A stretch of 64,000 nt of DNA. Origin: Embleya scabrispora. GTDB lineage: Bacteria > Actinomycetota > Actinomycetes > Streptomycetales > Streptomycetaceae. The DNA lies in the NCBI RefSeq assembly GCF_002024165.1, contig NZ_MWQN01000001.1, positions 1,674,001 to 1,738,000 of the forward strand. The letters run 5' to 3'. Shown one piece after another: positions 53,230-62,172 of the stretch; positions within the stretch are counted from its first letter, which is position 1, and each line of letters begins with the position of its first letter. The position numbers and the translations under genes are program-made. The notes beneath the pieces are model-generated. The model was not told the origin of the DNA, ran no database searches, and worked only from the letters and a program-made list of their open reading frames with translations.

Positions 53230-54120
53230 GTGGACGTCAGAAAGCTCTCGCGTGGCGACGCGGTCATCGGGGTCGCCGCCGTGCTCATCTTCATCTTTTC
53301 CTTCTTGGACTACATCGGGTCCAAGGATGTCACCGTCGGTGGCCGGACGTACTCGGCCAGCGTGAACGCCTGGTCCGGTGACATCGCTCCGACGATCTTC
53401 GCGGTCGTGCTGACCCCGATCATCGCGGCCGTGCTCTACATCCTGGGCGGGCTGCTGCCGCAACTGGGCGAGCGCCAGATCCTCGGACTGACGGTACGTC
53501 AGTGGGCGCTGCCGCTCGCGGTGGTCTCGCCGATCAACGCTCTCTGGTCGATCAACCGGGCCGGTGACGGCGCCGAGATGAAGTTCGGCGGCATCATCAT
53601 CATCCTGCTGGTGCTCGTGCTGGCTGCGACGATGGTCGCCGTCACCCTCGTACCCGCCCTCCAAGCGCCGCTGCTCGGCGCGGGTGGTCGGGGTCCGGGT
53701 GCGGGTCAGCCCGGCCCCTACGGCGCCCCGCAGGGTCAGCAGCAGTTCGGCGGCGCGCCCTACGGCGGCCCGCAGGGCCCCCAGGGTCAGCAGCCGTACG
53801 GCGGTGCCCCGCAGCAGGGCGGCTTCGGCGGCCCGGCTCCGCAGGGTCCCCAGGGGCCGCAGGGCGGCTTCGGCGCCCCGGGCCCGCAGGGCCCCGGCGG
53901 TGGGCAGCAGCCCGCCCCGGGCGGTGCGCCGTTCCAGCCCTTCTGGTTCTCGGTGCCGGACTCGCGCCCGATGCTGGACGAGCACACCAACCAGGAGAAG
54001 GGCGTGCTGAACACGGGCGTCTGGTACCTGGCGGTGGCCGAGCACCCGAACGGCCTGCTCGTCGAGGTCGACAACGTGCGCGGCGTGCTCCAGAACACGA
54101 TGGGCATCCAGCGCTCGTGA
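53230..54120 (+). CDS. Paralogous membrane protein 3 of 3
   Basis: This 296-residue protein starts with GTG after GGAGGAG (VDVRKLSRGDAVIGVAAVLI). It has four membrane segments, a Gln/Gly/Pro-rich stretch built from GGPQGPQGQQ-like units, and the conserved C-terminal domain (FWFSVPDSRPM, WYLAVAEHPNGLLVEVDNVR, LQNTMGIQRS). It is the shortest and most regular of the three. The cytoplasmic or exported side of the C-terminal domain cannot be fixed from sequence. Confidence 0.82.
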   Translation: MDVRKLSRGDAVIGVAAVLIFIFSFLDYIGSKDVTVGGRTYSASVNAWSGDIAPTIFAVVLTPIIAAVLYILGGLLPQLGERQILGLTVRQWALPLAVVSPINALWSINRAGDGAEMKFGGIIIILLVLVLAATMVAVTLVPALQAPLLGAGGRGPGAGQPGPYGAPQGQQQFGGAPYGGPQGPQGQQPYGGAPQQGGFGGPAPQGPQGPQGGFGAPGPQGPGGGQQPAPGGAPFQPFWFSVPDSRPMLDEHTNQEKGVLNTGVWYLAVAEHPNGLLVEVDNVRGVLQNTMGIQRS

Positions 54121-54176
54121 CACCGGTGCTCCCGAGGAACCGGTGATGCCGAGACCCCGCGAATAGACGCAGGCAG

Positions 54177-54206
54177 GGGCGTCGTCCACTTCGGACGGCG
54201 CCCTTT
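54177..54206 (+). terminator. Intrinsic-type terminator after paralogue 3
   Basis: GGGCGTCGTCC and GGACGGCGCCC form an 11-bp stem with one mismatch around ACTTC, followed directly by TTT. It lies 57 bp after the stop of paralogue 3 and before the KstR-type site of the next gene. Confidence 0.75.
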
Positions 54207-54262
54207 CGCCTGCCCGCGGGCGGGTGGGCCGGGTCGCCGGGGGAGGCGGCCTCCCCGAAAAG

Positions 54263-54276
54263 TAAAACGTGTTCTA
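54263..54276 (+). promoter_or_regulatory. KstR-type box, perfect consensus match
   Basis: TAAAACGTGTTCTA fits all eight fixed positions of the KstR consensus. It is 93 bp upstream of the F420-type oxidoreductase, just after the terminator of the preceding gene. Confidence 0.8.
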
Positions 54277-54368
54277 GTCTGCGGAGGCGATTTCCCGCGC
54301 CGCGTCACGCCGCGTCGCGCGGTTCCGTACGACTTCGGGCAACCGTGGGCAAACATGGAGGTACCGCC

Positions 54369-55382
54369 ATGAGGCTGGGTCTGACGTTCGGGTACTGGGG
54401 CCGAGGCCCGTCCGCCGACTTCGTCGAGACGGCGCGCGAGGCCGAACGCCTCGGCTTCGACTCGGTCTGGACCGCCGAGTCGTGGGGCTCGGACGTGTTC
54501 ACCCCGCTGACCTGGATCGCGGCCAACACCTCGCGGATCGCACTGGGTACCGCCGTCACCCAGATGACCGCCCGCACCCCCACCGCGACCGCGATGCACG
54601 CGCTGACCCTGGACCACCTGTCCGGCGGGCGGATGATCCTCGGCCTCGGGCTCTCCGGGCCGCAGGTGGTCGAGGGCTGGTACGGGCGGCCGTTCCCGAA
54701 GAGTCCGCTGACCTTCACCCGCGAGTACGTGGACGTGATCCGGCAGGTGCTGCGCCGCGAGGGGCCGGTGGTGGCCGAGGGCCGCTACGCGCAGCACCCG
54801 TACGCGGGCGACGACGGCAGCGGGCTCGGCAAGCCGCTCAAGTCGATCACCCACCCGCTGCGCGCGGATTTGCCGATCTTCCTCGGCGCCGAGGGGCCGA
54901 AGAACGTGCACCTGACCACGCGGATCGCGGACGGCTGGCTGCCGTTGCACTGGGCGCCGACCCGTCCCGAGGTGTACGCGGACGCGCTGCGGGACAAGCC
55001 GGCGGGCTTCCGGATCGCGCCGATGGTGCAGGTGGCCCTCGGTGACGACGTCGAGCAGGCGATGTTCCCGATCAAGGCGGCGATGGGCTTCTACGTCGGC
55101 GGGATGGGCGCGAAGAACAAGAACTTCCACGCGGACCTGATGCGCCGGTTCGGCTATGCCGAGGAGGCGGACCGGATCCAGGAGTTGTTCGCGGCCGGCA
55201 AGCGCGACGAGGCGATCGCGGCGGTACCGAGCGCCTTCGTCGACGAGATCGCGCTCGTCGGCCCGGCGGCCCGGATCCGCGAACGGTTCGCCGCGTGGGC
55301 CGCCGACCCGCATGTCACCGACATGATCGTCACCACCCGCGACCCGGGGGCCCTGCGGCTGATGGCCGAGTTGGTGTCCTGA
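54369..55382 (+). CDS. LLM-class F420-dependent oxidoreductase (Rv3520c-like)
   Basis: This 337-residue luciferase-like monooxygenase-fold protein has GLTFGYWGRGPSADFVETA, FDSVWTAESWGSD, TAVTQMTARTPTATAM, and GLGLSGPQVVEGWYG, the pattern of F420-dependent enzymes. It is similar to mycobacterial Rv3520c, which belongs to the KstR regulon and is thought to act on steroid metabolites with F420. ATG follows GGAGG. A perfect KstR-type site upstream supports the same role here. The exact reaction is unknown. Confidence 0.9.
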   Translation: MRLGLTFGYWGRGPSADFVETAREAERLGFDSVWTAESWGSDVFTPLTWIAANTSRIALGTAVTQMTARTPTATAMHALTLDHLSGGRMILGLGLSGPQVVEGWYGRPFPKSPLTFTREYVDVIRQVLRREGPVVAEGRYAQHPYAGDDGSGLGKPLKSITHPLRADLPIFLGAEGPKNVHLTTRIADGWLPLHWAPTRPEVYADALRDKPAGFRIAPMVQVALGDDVEQAMFPIKAAMGFYVGGMGAKNKNFHADLMRRFGYAEEADRIQELFAAGKRDEAIAAVPSAFVDEIALVGPAARIRERFAAWAADPHVTDMIVTTRDPGALRLMAELVS

Positions 55383-55426
55383 CGCGGGGTTGTGATGGCC
55401 GGTGTGGGGGTCCGGGTTGGGTTTTT

Positions 55427-55540
55427 GGGTTGGGTTCCCGGGTGGGGTTCTCGGGCGGGCCCCGGGTTGGTTCTCGGGTGGGGTTCTCGGGCCGGGCCCC
55501 GGGTTGGTTCTCGGGTGGGGTTCTCGGGTCGGGTTCCTGG
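55427..55540. repeat. 37-bp tandem repeat, about three copies
   Basis: GGGTTGG starts units at 55427 (divergent), 55464 and 55501. Each reads on through TTCTCGGGTGGGGTTCTCGG to the next CCCC. It occupies the short space between the oxidoreductase stop and the convergent kinase-like gene. Confidence 0.8.
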
Positions 55541-55541
55541 T

Positions 55542-57377
55542 CTACGTGACCGTTGACATGCACAGTTCCTGTCCTCGGGAGGGCAGCGGATAGTAGACCG
55601 GGGACCGGCCGGGGCAGGTGGTGCCGGTGGGTGAGGGCATCGGATGGATCTCGTCGACGCGCAACCGGCTCTGGCCGTTCCGTGAGAAGGCGCCCTGGCA
55701 CGGTACGAGCGCGGCCAGGAAGGCCCACTGCCGCCCGTCGCGCACCTCCGCCGGCACACACTCGCCGGGGCGGAAGATCCGCTCCAGGCACAGCGCGGGC
55801 TGCCCGGGGGCGATCGGCCACCGGCTGCGCCCGTCGGTGCTCATGCAGTCCGCCGTGCCGCCGCCGGCCGAGGTACGGGCCAGCACCCGCTGTCGCGCCG
55901 CCGGATCCTCACAGGGCAGCGTGCGTGGTCCGACGGGCTGCCAGGTCGGCGATCCGTCGCCGGCGAAGTCCACACAGGCCCCGACCTGTACCGAGGCCAC
56001 GAAGGCCGCGATCGGATCGCCGGAGCTGCCTGCGGTCGGCACCCCGGCGGGCCCCACCGCCCCGCGCTCCCGATCCTCGCGCCCCCGCTCGTAGGCGACC
56101 CCGGCCAGCAGCCCGCCCACCAGCGCGATCACCACGAGAGCGGCCACCAGTACCCAACTGGCCCCACCACCTTCGTGCACCTCGGCCGGCTCGGGCACGT
56201 CGTAGGGGTCCTGCCGATCGTCGCTGTCGTCGATCCGCGGCACCATGGCCTGGACGATCTTGGCGAGTTGCATCGTTTCGGCGGTTTCGGCGGTCTCGCG
56301 GGCGCCGGTGGTGTCGGGTTCGGGCGGTTTCGACTGGGTCGACGCGGCGGGTTTCGGGTCCGATTCGGAGTCGCCCGAGCGTCGCGGTTCCGCCGGATCC
56401 GGGGTCACGTCGGCATCGGCCGCGGCCGAGTCGACGGGCTCGTCCCGGTTGTCCGGCTCTTCTTGCTCGGGCGGCTCGGGCGGCTTGACCGGCTCGGCCG
56501 ACCCGCGGCGGTCCGCGAGGGGTACGGTCGGCGGGTCGCCGACCAGGCGGCCGCGGCGGTGGTACGCGTCGATCAACTCCAGGGCGGCGCCCGGGAGCCA
56601 CGAGGCGGCCCCGTAGGCACCCTCCCGAGCCGTCAACGCCCCGGCGGCCCCGTCCAGCAACTCCCGTGCGGTGGGCCGATCTTCCGGATCCCGCATCAGG
56701 CAGGACCGGATCAGGTCGGCGATTTCGGCCGGTACATCGGCCAGTTCGGGCTCACCGGTCGCCACGCTCCGCCGAATCGCCGCCTCCCCCACACCGGAGT
56801 GCGGGGCATGGCCGGTCGCCGCGAAACACAGCAGCGCACCGAGCGCGTAGACATCGGAGGCCGGTACCGGCTCCTCCCCACGCGCCTGTTCGGGCGCGAG
56901 GTAGCCGGGCGCGGCGAGCGGGGCATCCGGGCCCGCGCCCGTGATCCCGAATCCGGTCACCCTCGGCCCGTCGGAGGCCACCACGATCTGCGCGGGCCGC
57001 AGGTCACCGTGGACCAGCGACGCCTGATGGATCGTTCCCAGCCCCTCGGCGATCCCGGCCGCGAGCCAGCGCACCGCGTCGGGCGTCAGCGGTCCACACG
57101 AGATCACCAGGTCGGCGAGCGACGGCGCCGGCACGTACACCGAGGCCACCCACGGGTTGCGGGCCGCTCCGCCGCTGCCGATCACCTCGACCACGCCGGG
57201 CCCGCGCACCTTCTGCGCGCGCTTGATCCCCTGCTGCTCGCCGTACAACATCCGCACGGCCATCGGCCGCCCGGCACCGGTCCGCGCCAGATACACCCAG
57301 CCGGGGCTACCGACCCCCAGCAGCCCCACCACCGTGTAGGGCCCTATTCGATCCCCAGGCTCCAACCCAGCCGCCAT
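55542..57377 (-). CDS. Membrane-bound kinase-like protein, probable pseudokinase, with duplicated Cys-rich ectodomain
   Basis: The protein has 611 residues. Residues ~10-265 follow the Ser/Thr kinase fold (GPYTVVGLLGVGSPGWVYLA; PGYLAPEQA). Key residues are altered: the ATP-binding Lys is Arg in MAVRML, HRD-K-N is HGDLRPAQ, and DFG is GFG. An acidic Pro-rich linker, one membrane helix (~405-430, VLVAALVVIALVGGLLAGVA) and an exterior domain follow. That domain is two LppU-like repeats of four Cys each (GACV...C...C...C; GECV...C...C...C). It probably senses or binds something at the surface rather than phosphorylating. ATG follows GAGGTGGG. Confidence 0.85.
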   Translation of the reverse strand: MAAGLEPGDRIGPYTVVGLLGVGSPGWVYLARTGAGRPMAVRMLYGEQQGIKRAQKVRGPGVVEVIGSGGAARNPWVASVYVPAPSLADLVISCGPLTPDAVRWLAAGIAEGLGTIHQASLVHGDLRPAQIVVASDGPRVTGFGITGAGPDAPLAAPGYLAPEQARGEEPVPASDVYALGALLCFAATGHAPHSGVGEAAIRRSVATGEPELADVPAEIADLIRSCLMRDPEDRPTARELLDGAAGALTAREGAYGAASWLPGAALELIDAYHRRGRLVGDPPTVPLADRRGSAEPVKPPEPPEQEEPDNRDEPVDSAAADADVTPDPAEPRRSGDSESDPKPAASTQSKPPEPDTTGARETAETAETMQLAKIVQAMVPRIDDSDDRQDPYDVPEPAEVHEGGGASWVLVAALVVIALVGGLLAGVAYERGREDRERGAVGPAGVPTAGSSGDPIAAFVASVQVGACVDFAGDGSPTWQPVGPRTLPCEDPAARQRVLARTSAGGGTADCMSTDGRSRWPIAPGQPALCLERIFRPGECVPAEVRDGRQWAFLAALVPCQGAFSRNGQSRLRVDEIHPMPSPTGTTCPGRSPVYYPLPSRGQELCMSTVT

Positions 57378-57499
57378 ACCCACCTCGTCACCCGAACAAC
57401 CCAGCCCCCTGGTCAAACCCTATTGCCGCTCTCGAATGTCCTGAGACCACGGTCACCCGACCCGACGGGGACACGTCGGTGTGGCGGAACCGGGAGCGG

Positions 57500-57600
57500 C
57501 GCGATCGGGCGTTGGGGTGGGGTTGTGGAGGGTGGGACGAGGCGGGGTGGGACGAGGCGGGGCGGGGTGGGACGAGGCGGGGCGGGGTGGGGTGGGTGGA
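57500..57600 (+). repeat. G-rich tandem repeat (GGGACGAGGCGGGG units)
   Basis: Three or more copies of GGTGGGACGAGGCGGGG run together, with many GGG/GGGG tracts close enough to form G-quadruplexes. It continues as a looser G-rich tract to about 57750. A matching C-rich tract lies at about 58340-58640 on the other side of the paired hairpin elements. Confidence 0.7.
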
Positions 57601-57754
57601 AGCGATGGGAGGCGCGCGGGGTGGAGGCGGCAGGGCGGGGGTGTGGTGGGTGAGGGGTGGGGGAGTGAGGGTGAGATGTGGGTGGGTGGGGTGGTGAGGT
57701 CGGGTTGCGGGTGGGGTGGGTGGCCCGGGTCGTGGTTCGGGCGGGGTGGGTGAG

Positions 57755-57990
57755 CGATGTCGTGGTCGCGGCGGCGGCTTTTTGTTGGGCGCTTCGCGCC
57801 GGCTCGCGGGGCACCGCTTTTCTGCTCCCCCGCTTCGCTCCTCCGCAGAAAAGCGGCACCCCGCTCGCGGCTGTGCGCCCCTCCGCTTCGCTCCGGGTCG
57901 CCCAGCCCAAAAAACAAGCGGCGGCTCCGCCGCTCTCCGCGCTTCGCGCGTCGATCACCACCTCGACCAGGGTCGTGGGCGCTGACGCGC
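57755..57990 (-). repeat. Hairpin-rich ~235-bp intergenic element, copy 2 (reversed)
   Basis: This is the near-exact reverse complement of the element at 47341-47576, including the 12-bp stem CCGCTTTTCTGC/GCAGAAAAGCGG and the GCGAAGC heptamers, read as GCTTCGC on this strand. It faces copy 3 at 58107 across 116 bp of unrelated sequence. Confidence 0.9.
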
Positions 57991-58106
57991 CGACGGGATG
58001 CACCAACGACTCGGCTCACCGGGCAAGGCCCGTGTCGCGACAGTGGCCGCCTCGGGAGTGGCCCGCGTCGTGTCGCGAGCCTGGCCTCCCGCCCCTCACC
58101 CCCGTG

Positions 58107-58335
58107 GCGCGTCAGCGCCCACGACCCTGGCCGCCCACGCGATCGACGCGCGAAGCGCGGAGAGCGGCGGAGCCGCTGAGTTTGGGTCGGATGGCCCGGA
58201 GCGAAGCGGAGGGACAGCCGGCCCCGAGCGAGGGGCCGCTTTTTCTCGGAGGAGCGAAGCGGGGGAGAGAAAAAGTGGTCCCTCGCGAGCCGGCGCGAAG
58301 CGCCCAACAAAAAGCCGCCGCCACCACCACGACCC
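58107..58335 (+). repeat. Hairpin-rich ~235-bp intergenic element, copy 3
   Basis: It has the same ends and order as copy 1 (GCGCGTCAGCGCCCACGACC to GCCCAACAAAAAGCCGCCGCC). The central stem differs on both arms, CCGCTTTTTCTC with GAGAAAAAGTGG, and still pairs, with one G-T wobble. With copy 2 it makes an inverted pair spanning 57755-58335. No gene is supported in 57378-58669. Confidence 0.9.
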
Positions 58336-58669
58336 CGGCCCACCCGACCCGCTCACCTCACGACCCCGGCCTCACACCGCGCCCCCACCCCGCAACCCAA
58401 GCCGCGTCACAGCCCACACGACCCCGCCCCCCGACCCGCTCGCCCCTCGACCCGCGACCTCGGCCCCCCGCCCCGCAACCCGAGCCGCACCACAACCCAC
58501 ACGCCCCCGCCCTGCTCCCCCGCGACCCAGCACCCCACCGCGCCCCACCCACCCCGCAACCCCAGCCGCGCCACACCCAACACAGCCGCGCCACCTCAGC
58601 CCTCCCCCACTGACCCAAGTTCGCCGGCCCACCCCCTAGGCCCGCCAACCCCCACGACCCACCCGCCGC

Positions 58670-59794
58670 TCAGCCCCTGACGCAGATGTCCGACCCGCAC
58701 CGCACCTGCGCCGGGTCCAGCCCCACCGGCAGCCCATCGCCCTCGAAAGCCGTAGGCGCTCCCCCGAACACCGCCGTCGTCGCCGGTTCGCCACCAAGGG
58801 CCGCGGTGGCCAGGATCATCGCGCCCGCTGTCCAAGCCGTGCGCTCCACCGGCCAGATGGCGTCGTCCTCGAAGACGTAGCCGGTCCAGTACAGGCCGTC
58901 CTCGTGGCGCAGGCGCTGGATCCACGAGACGATCTCCACCGCCCGGTCGCTCTCGCCCAACGCCCACAGCGCGATGGCCAGTTCGCAACTCTCCGCACCG
59001 GTCACCCACGGGCGGTCGGAGACGCACCGCACGCCCAGGTCCGGCACCACGAAGGTGTCCCACGCGTCCTTGATCCGCCCGTTAGCGGCCGGTCCGCGCA
59101 GCGCGGTGCCCAGGATCGGGTAGTACCAGTCCATCGAGTAGCGGCTCTTGTCCAGGAAGCGCTCCGGGTGCGAGAGCACCGCGTGGCCCAGTCGACCGGC
59201 CGCCAACTCCCAGTCCGGCTGCGGCTCGCCGAGGTGTTCCGCGATGGCCAGCGCGCAGCGCAGCGCCTGGTACATGCTCGCCGACCCGGTGAGCAGCGCG
59301 TCCGGTACCGGCACGCCGTGTTCGTCCCGCTTCCAGCGGATCTCGCCGCCGGGAGCCTGGAGTTCGAGGATGAAGCCCATCGCCGCGCGCAGCTTCGGCC
59401 ACATCCGGACCAGGAACTCCTCGTCCCCGGTGAGCAGATGGTGGTGCCACAGGCCGACCGCGAGGTAGGCGGTGAAGTTGGCCTCCTTGTTGCGGTCGGT
59501 CACCTCGCCGTCGACGTACGCCGCGTACCACGAGCCGTCCGGCTCCTGGCGGCTCGCCAGCCAGCGATAGGCCCGCTCGGCCTCGTCGTGCCGGCCGGCC
59601 ACGTCGAGCGCCATCGCGGCCTCGGTGTGGTCCCACGGGTCGAGGTGTCCGCCGACGAACCACGGGATCGACCCGTCGGGCCGCTGTACCGCGGCGATGC
59701 CGTCGATCGTCGCGGCGACCTGATCGACGGTCAGCACGCCTTCCAGGGCCAGCAGTTCGAGCGCCGGCTCGGATCCCGGCCGGGCGAGGCTCAT
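58670..59794 (-). CDS. Six-hairpin (alpha/alpha) barrel protein, prenyltransferase/glycoside hydrolase-like
   Basis: This 374-residue soluble protein is built of helical repeats with aromatic, acidic motifs (GSIPWFVGGHLDPWDHTEAA, DGSWYAAYVDGEV, RYSMDWYYPILGTAL, GLYWTGYVFEDDAIWP). This pattern is shared by terpene-cyclase-like and glycoside-hydrolase-like alpha/alpha barrels. Its catalytic type cannot be settled from sequence alone. ATG overlaps the methyltransferase stop (ATGA), so it is the third gene of a GT4-methyltransferase operon likely making or modifying a glycolipid or isoprenoid. Confidence 0.85.
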   Translation of the reverse strand: MSLARPGSEPALELLALEGVLTVDQVAATIDGIAAVQRPDGSIPWFVGGHLDPWDHTEAAMALDVAGRHDEAERAYRWLASRQEPDGSWYAAYVDGEVTDRNKEANFTAYLAVGLWHHHLLTGDEEFLVRMWPKLRAAMGFILELQAPGGEIRWKRDEHGVPVPDALLTGSASMYQALRCALAIAEHLGEPQPDWELAAGRLGHAVLSHPERFLDKSRYSMDWYYPILGTALRGPAANGRIKDAWDTFVVPDLGVRCVSDRPWVTGAESCELAIALWALGESDRAVEIVSWIQRLRHEDGLYWTGYVFEDDAIWPVERTAWTAGAMILATAALGGEPATTAVFGGAPTAFEGDGLPVGLDPAQVRCGSDICVRG

Positions 59795-60573
59795 GCGCCC
59801 GCCCCATCGAGCATCCCGTCGGGAGCGGCGGCCCCGGCTTCGGTGTCCGTCTCCCCCGTCGGCCGCGGCTTGGTGGCGTAGACCACCAGGCTCTTCCCGA
59901 TCAGCGGGTCCAGCGCCTTCTCCGCGAGCCGCGTGGCCAGCGGGCGCTTCATGATGTCCCAGACCAGGAGCTTGTGCCAGGCCCGGACGGGGAGCGCCTT
60001 GTCGTTGTCCACGCCGACCGCGCACTTGATCCACCAGTACGGCGAGTGCAGCGCGTGCGTGTGGTGCGTGCCGTACGGCCGCAGTCCCGACTCGCGGATC
60101 CGGGCGGCGAACTCGTCGCCCTTGTAGATCCGGATGTGCCCGCCCTCGACCTCGTGATACGCGTCGGACAGCGCCCAGCAGATCTTCTCCGGCCCGTAGC
60201 GCGGCACCGTCATCGCGGCCAGCCCGCCCGGCTTGAGCACCCGGAACAGTTCGCCCAGCACACCCTTGTCGTCCGGGATGTGCTCCAGGACCTCGGAGAT
60301 GATCACCCGGTCGAAGCTCGCGTCCGGGAAGGGCAGCGCCAGCGCGTCACCGACCATCGCCTCGGCGCGGGCCCCGGCCGGGACCTCGCCGGCTGCCCGC
60401 ATCGAGGCGAACATCGCGTCGACCTCGGCGATGTCCTTCGCGTTCCGGTCCAGCGCGACCACGTCGGCGCCGCGCCGGTATGCCTCGAAGGCGTGCCGGC
60501 CACCGCCACAACCCATGTCCAGGACCCGATCCCCGGGGGCCAGGGGAAAGCGGGAGAAATCCACGGTGAGCAA
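59791..60573 (-). CDS. Class I SAM-dependent methyltransferase
   Basis: The 260-residue enzyme has motif I DRVLDMGCGGGRHAFEAYRR, VVALDRNAKDI, GDALALPFPDASFDRVIISE and VLEHIP, the Methyltransf_11 pattern. A C-terminal half follows with HTHALHSPYWWIKCA and WDIMKRPLA, typical of a conserved actinomycete subgroup. TTG at 60573, eight bases after CGGAG, gives the family's usual start (LLTVDFSRFPLAPGD). It lies between the glycosyltransferase and the six-hairpin protein. Confidence 0.9.
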   Translation of the reverse strand: MLTVDFSRFPLAPGDRVLDMGCGGGRHAFEAYRRGADVVALDRNAKDIAEVDAMFASMRAAGEVPAGARAEAMVGDALALPFPDASFDRVIISEVLEHIPDDKGVLGELFRVLKPGGLAAMTVPRYGPEKICWALSDAYHEVEGGHIRIYKGDEFAARIRESGLRPYGTHHTHALHSPYWWIKCAVGVDNDKALPVRAWHKLLVWDIMKRPLATRLAEKALDPLIGKSLVVYATKPRPTGETDTEAGAAAPDGMLDGAGA

Positions 60574-60638
60574 GTCGGCGACTCCGTCTCGTAGTGCGCG
60601 AACCGGTTGCGGGGGCGCCCGGCGAGGATGGGCTGTGG

Positions 60639-62123
60639 TCAGCTGTTTCCGGATCCGACGGCGGGCGGCGCGGACGACGCCGGCGGACGATGCGGCGCGG
60701 CACCGCCCGTCACCGGGCCACCCGCCGACACCCGCCCGAACGGCGACCGGCCGAGCAGCACGTCGCTCGCCCGCTCGGTCAACCCGCGTCGCCCCGCACC
60801 GGCCGTACTCGGCGCGATGGGACCGGCCGCGAGCGCCGCCCGATACCGCTCCACGGTACGCACCGCCGTATTGCGCCACGTGAACCGTTCGAGCACCCGG
60901 GCGCGGCCCGCCTCGGCCAGCCGGGCCCGCAGTTCGGGGTCGTCGAGCAGTCGGCCCAGTGCCGCGCGCAGCGCCTCCGGGTCGCCCGGCGGCACCGCCA
61001 GGCAGGTCACCCCGTCCGGCCCGGCGACCTCCGGGATCGCCCCGCCCGTACTCGCCACCAGCGCCGTCCCGCACGCCATCGCCTCGGCGGCGGGCAGCGA
61101 GAAGCCCTCGTAGAGCGACGGCACGCAGGCGATCTCGGCGCTGCGGATCAGGTCGACCAGTTCGTCGTCGGTGAGTTCGGACACGAAGCGGATGGTCGAG
61201 CCCAGCCCGAGCCGCTCGATCGCGCGCAACACCGGGCCGTCGCCCTTGGGCCGGCCGACCACCACGAGTTCGAGCCGGTCGTGTTCGGCGCGCAGCTTGG
61301 CCAGCGCCTCGACCAGGTGGATCAGGCCCTTGAGCGGTACGTCCGCGCTCGCCGTGGTCACGATCCGACCGGGCACCTTGGCCACCGAGGGGTCCGGCGC
61401 GAAGCGGTCGGTGTCGGCGCCCACCGGCACCACGGTGACCCGACTGGGCGAGACGCCCAGGTGGTCGACGATCTCTGCCTTGGACGAGCCGGAGACGGTG
61501 ACCACCTCGGTCAGCCGGGCGGACACCCGCTTTTGCATGGTGGTGAACCCGTACCAGCGGTGCAGCGTGGCCTTGCGCCGCAGCGTGGTGGCCTCGCCGA
61601 TCTCCAGCGCGCGGTCCACCGTGATCGGGTGGTGGATCGTGGTGACCAGCGGGAACCCGAGCCGGGGCAGCGCGAGTTGCCCGTAGCCCAGGGTCTGGTT
61701 GTCGTGCACCACGTCGAACTCGCCGCGGCGGGCCGCCAGGTGCCGCCACGCGCGCAGCGAGAAGGTCAACGGCTCCGGAAAGCCCGCGGTCAGCATGCCG
61801 CCGACCTCGAGCACGTCGATCCAGTCGCGATACTCGCGCAGCCTGGGCAGCCGGAACGGATCCGGTTCGCGGTACAGGTCCAGGCTGGGCAGTGTGGTCA
61901 GCTTCACGCCCTCGTCCACGACCGCGTACGGCGGGCCGGAGATCACCTCGACCTCGTGTCCGAGCCTGGTGAGTTCGCGGGAGAGGTGGCGGACGTAAAC
62001 TCCCTGTCCGCCGCAGTACGGGTCGCCCCGATACGCCAGCAGGGCGATTCGCAGGGGTCGCTCCGGGGAGGTCCGCGCCGGGCCCACCTGGGCGTTCACA
62101 GCGGATGCGGTCTCCCGTGTCAC
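60639..62123 (-). CDS. GT4-family glycosyltransferase
   Basis: The protein has 494 residues. The acceptor-side GT-B domain (LAYRGDPYCGGQGVYVRHLS) is followed by the nucleotide-sugar domain (VVPVGADTDRF, KGLIHLVEAL, CVPSLYEGFSLPAAEAMACG), where the E-x7-E pattern of GT4 retaining enzymes is visible. It should transfer a sugar from a nucleotide donor to a lipid or isoprenoid acceptor. GTG start. A KstR-type site lies 50 bp upstream, shared with the divergent kstR gene, so the trio may belong to the regulon. Confidence 0.92.
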   Translation of the reverse strand: MTRETASAVNAQVGPARTSPERPLRIALLAYRGDPYCGGQGVYVRHLSRELTRLGHEVEVISGPPYAVVDEGVKLTTLPSLDLYREPDPFRLPRLREYRDWIDVLEVGGMLTAGFPEPLTFSLRAWRHLAARRGEFDVVHDNQTLGYGQLALPRLGFPLVTTIHHPITVDRALEIGEATTLRRKATLHRWYGFTTMQKRVSARLTEVVTVSGSSKAEIVDHLGVSPSRVTVVPVGADTDRFAPDPSVAKVPGRIVTTASADVPLKGLIHLVEALAKLRAEHDRLELVVVGRPKGDGPVLRAIERLGLGSTIRFVSELTDDELVDLIRSAEIACVPSLYEGFSLPAAEAMACGTALVASTGGAIPEVAGPDGVTCLAVPPGDPEALRAALGRLLDDPELRARLAEAGRARVLERFTWRNTAVRTVERYRAALAAGPIAPSTAGAGRRGLTERASDVLLGRSPFGRVSAGGPVTGGAAPHRPPASSAPPAVGSGNS

Positions 62124-62172
62124 GAATGGCCCCCTATCGCTGCCCTCGTCGGAGCATAGTAGTCGCGTAATC

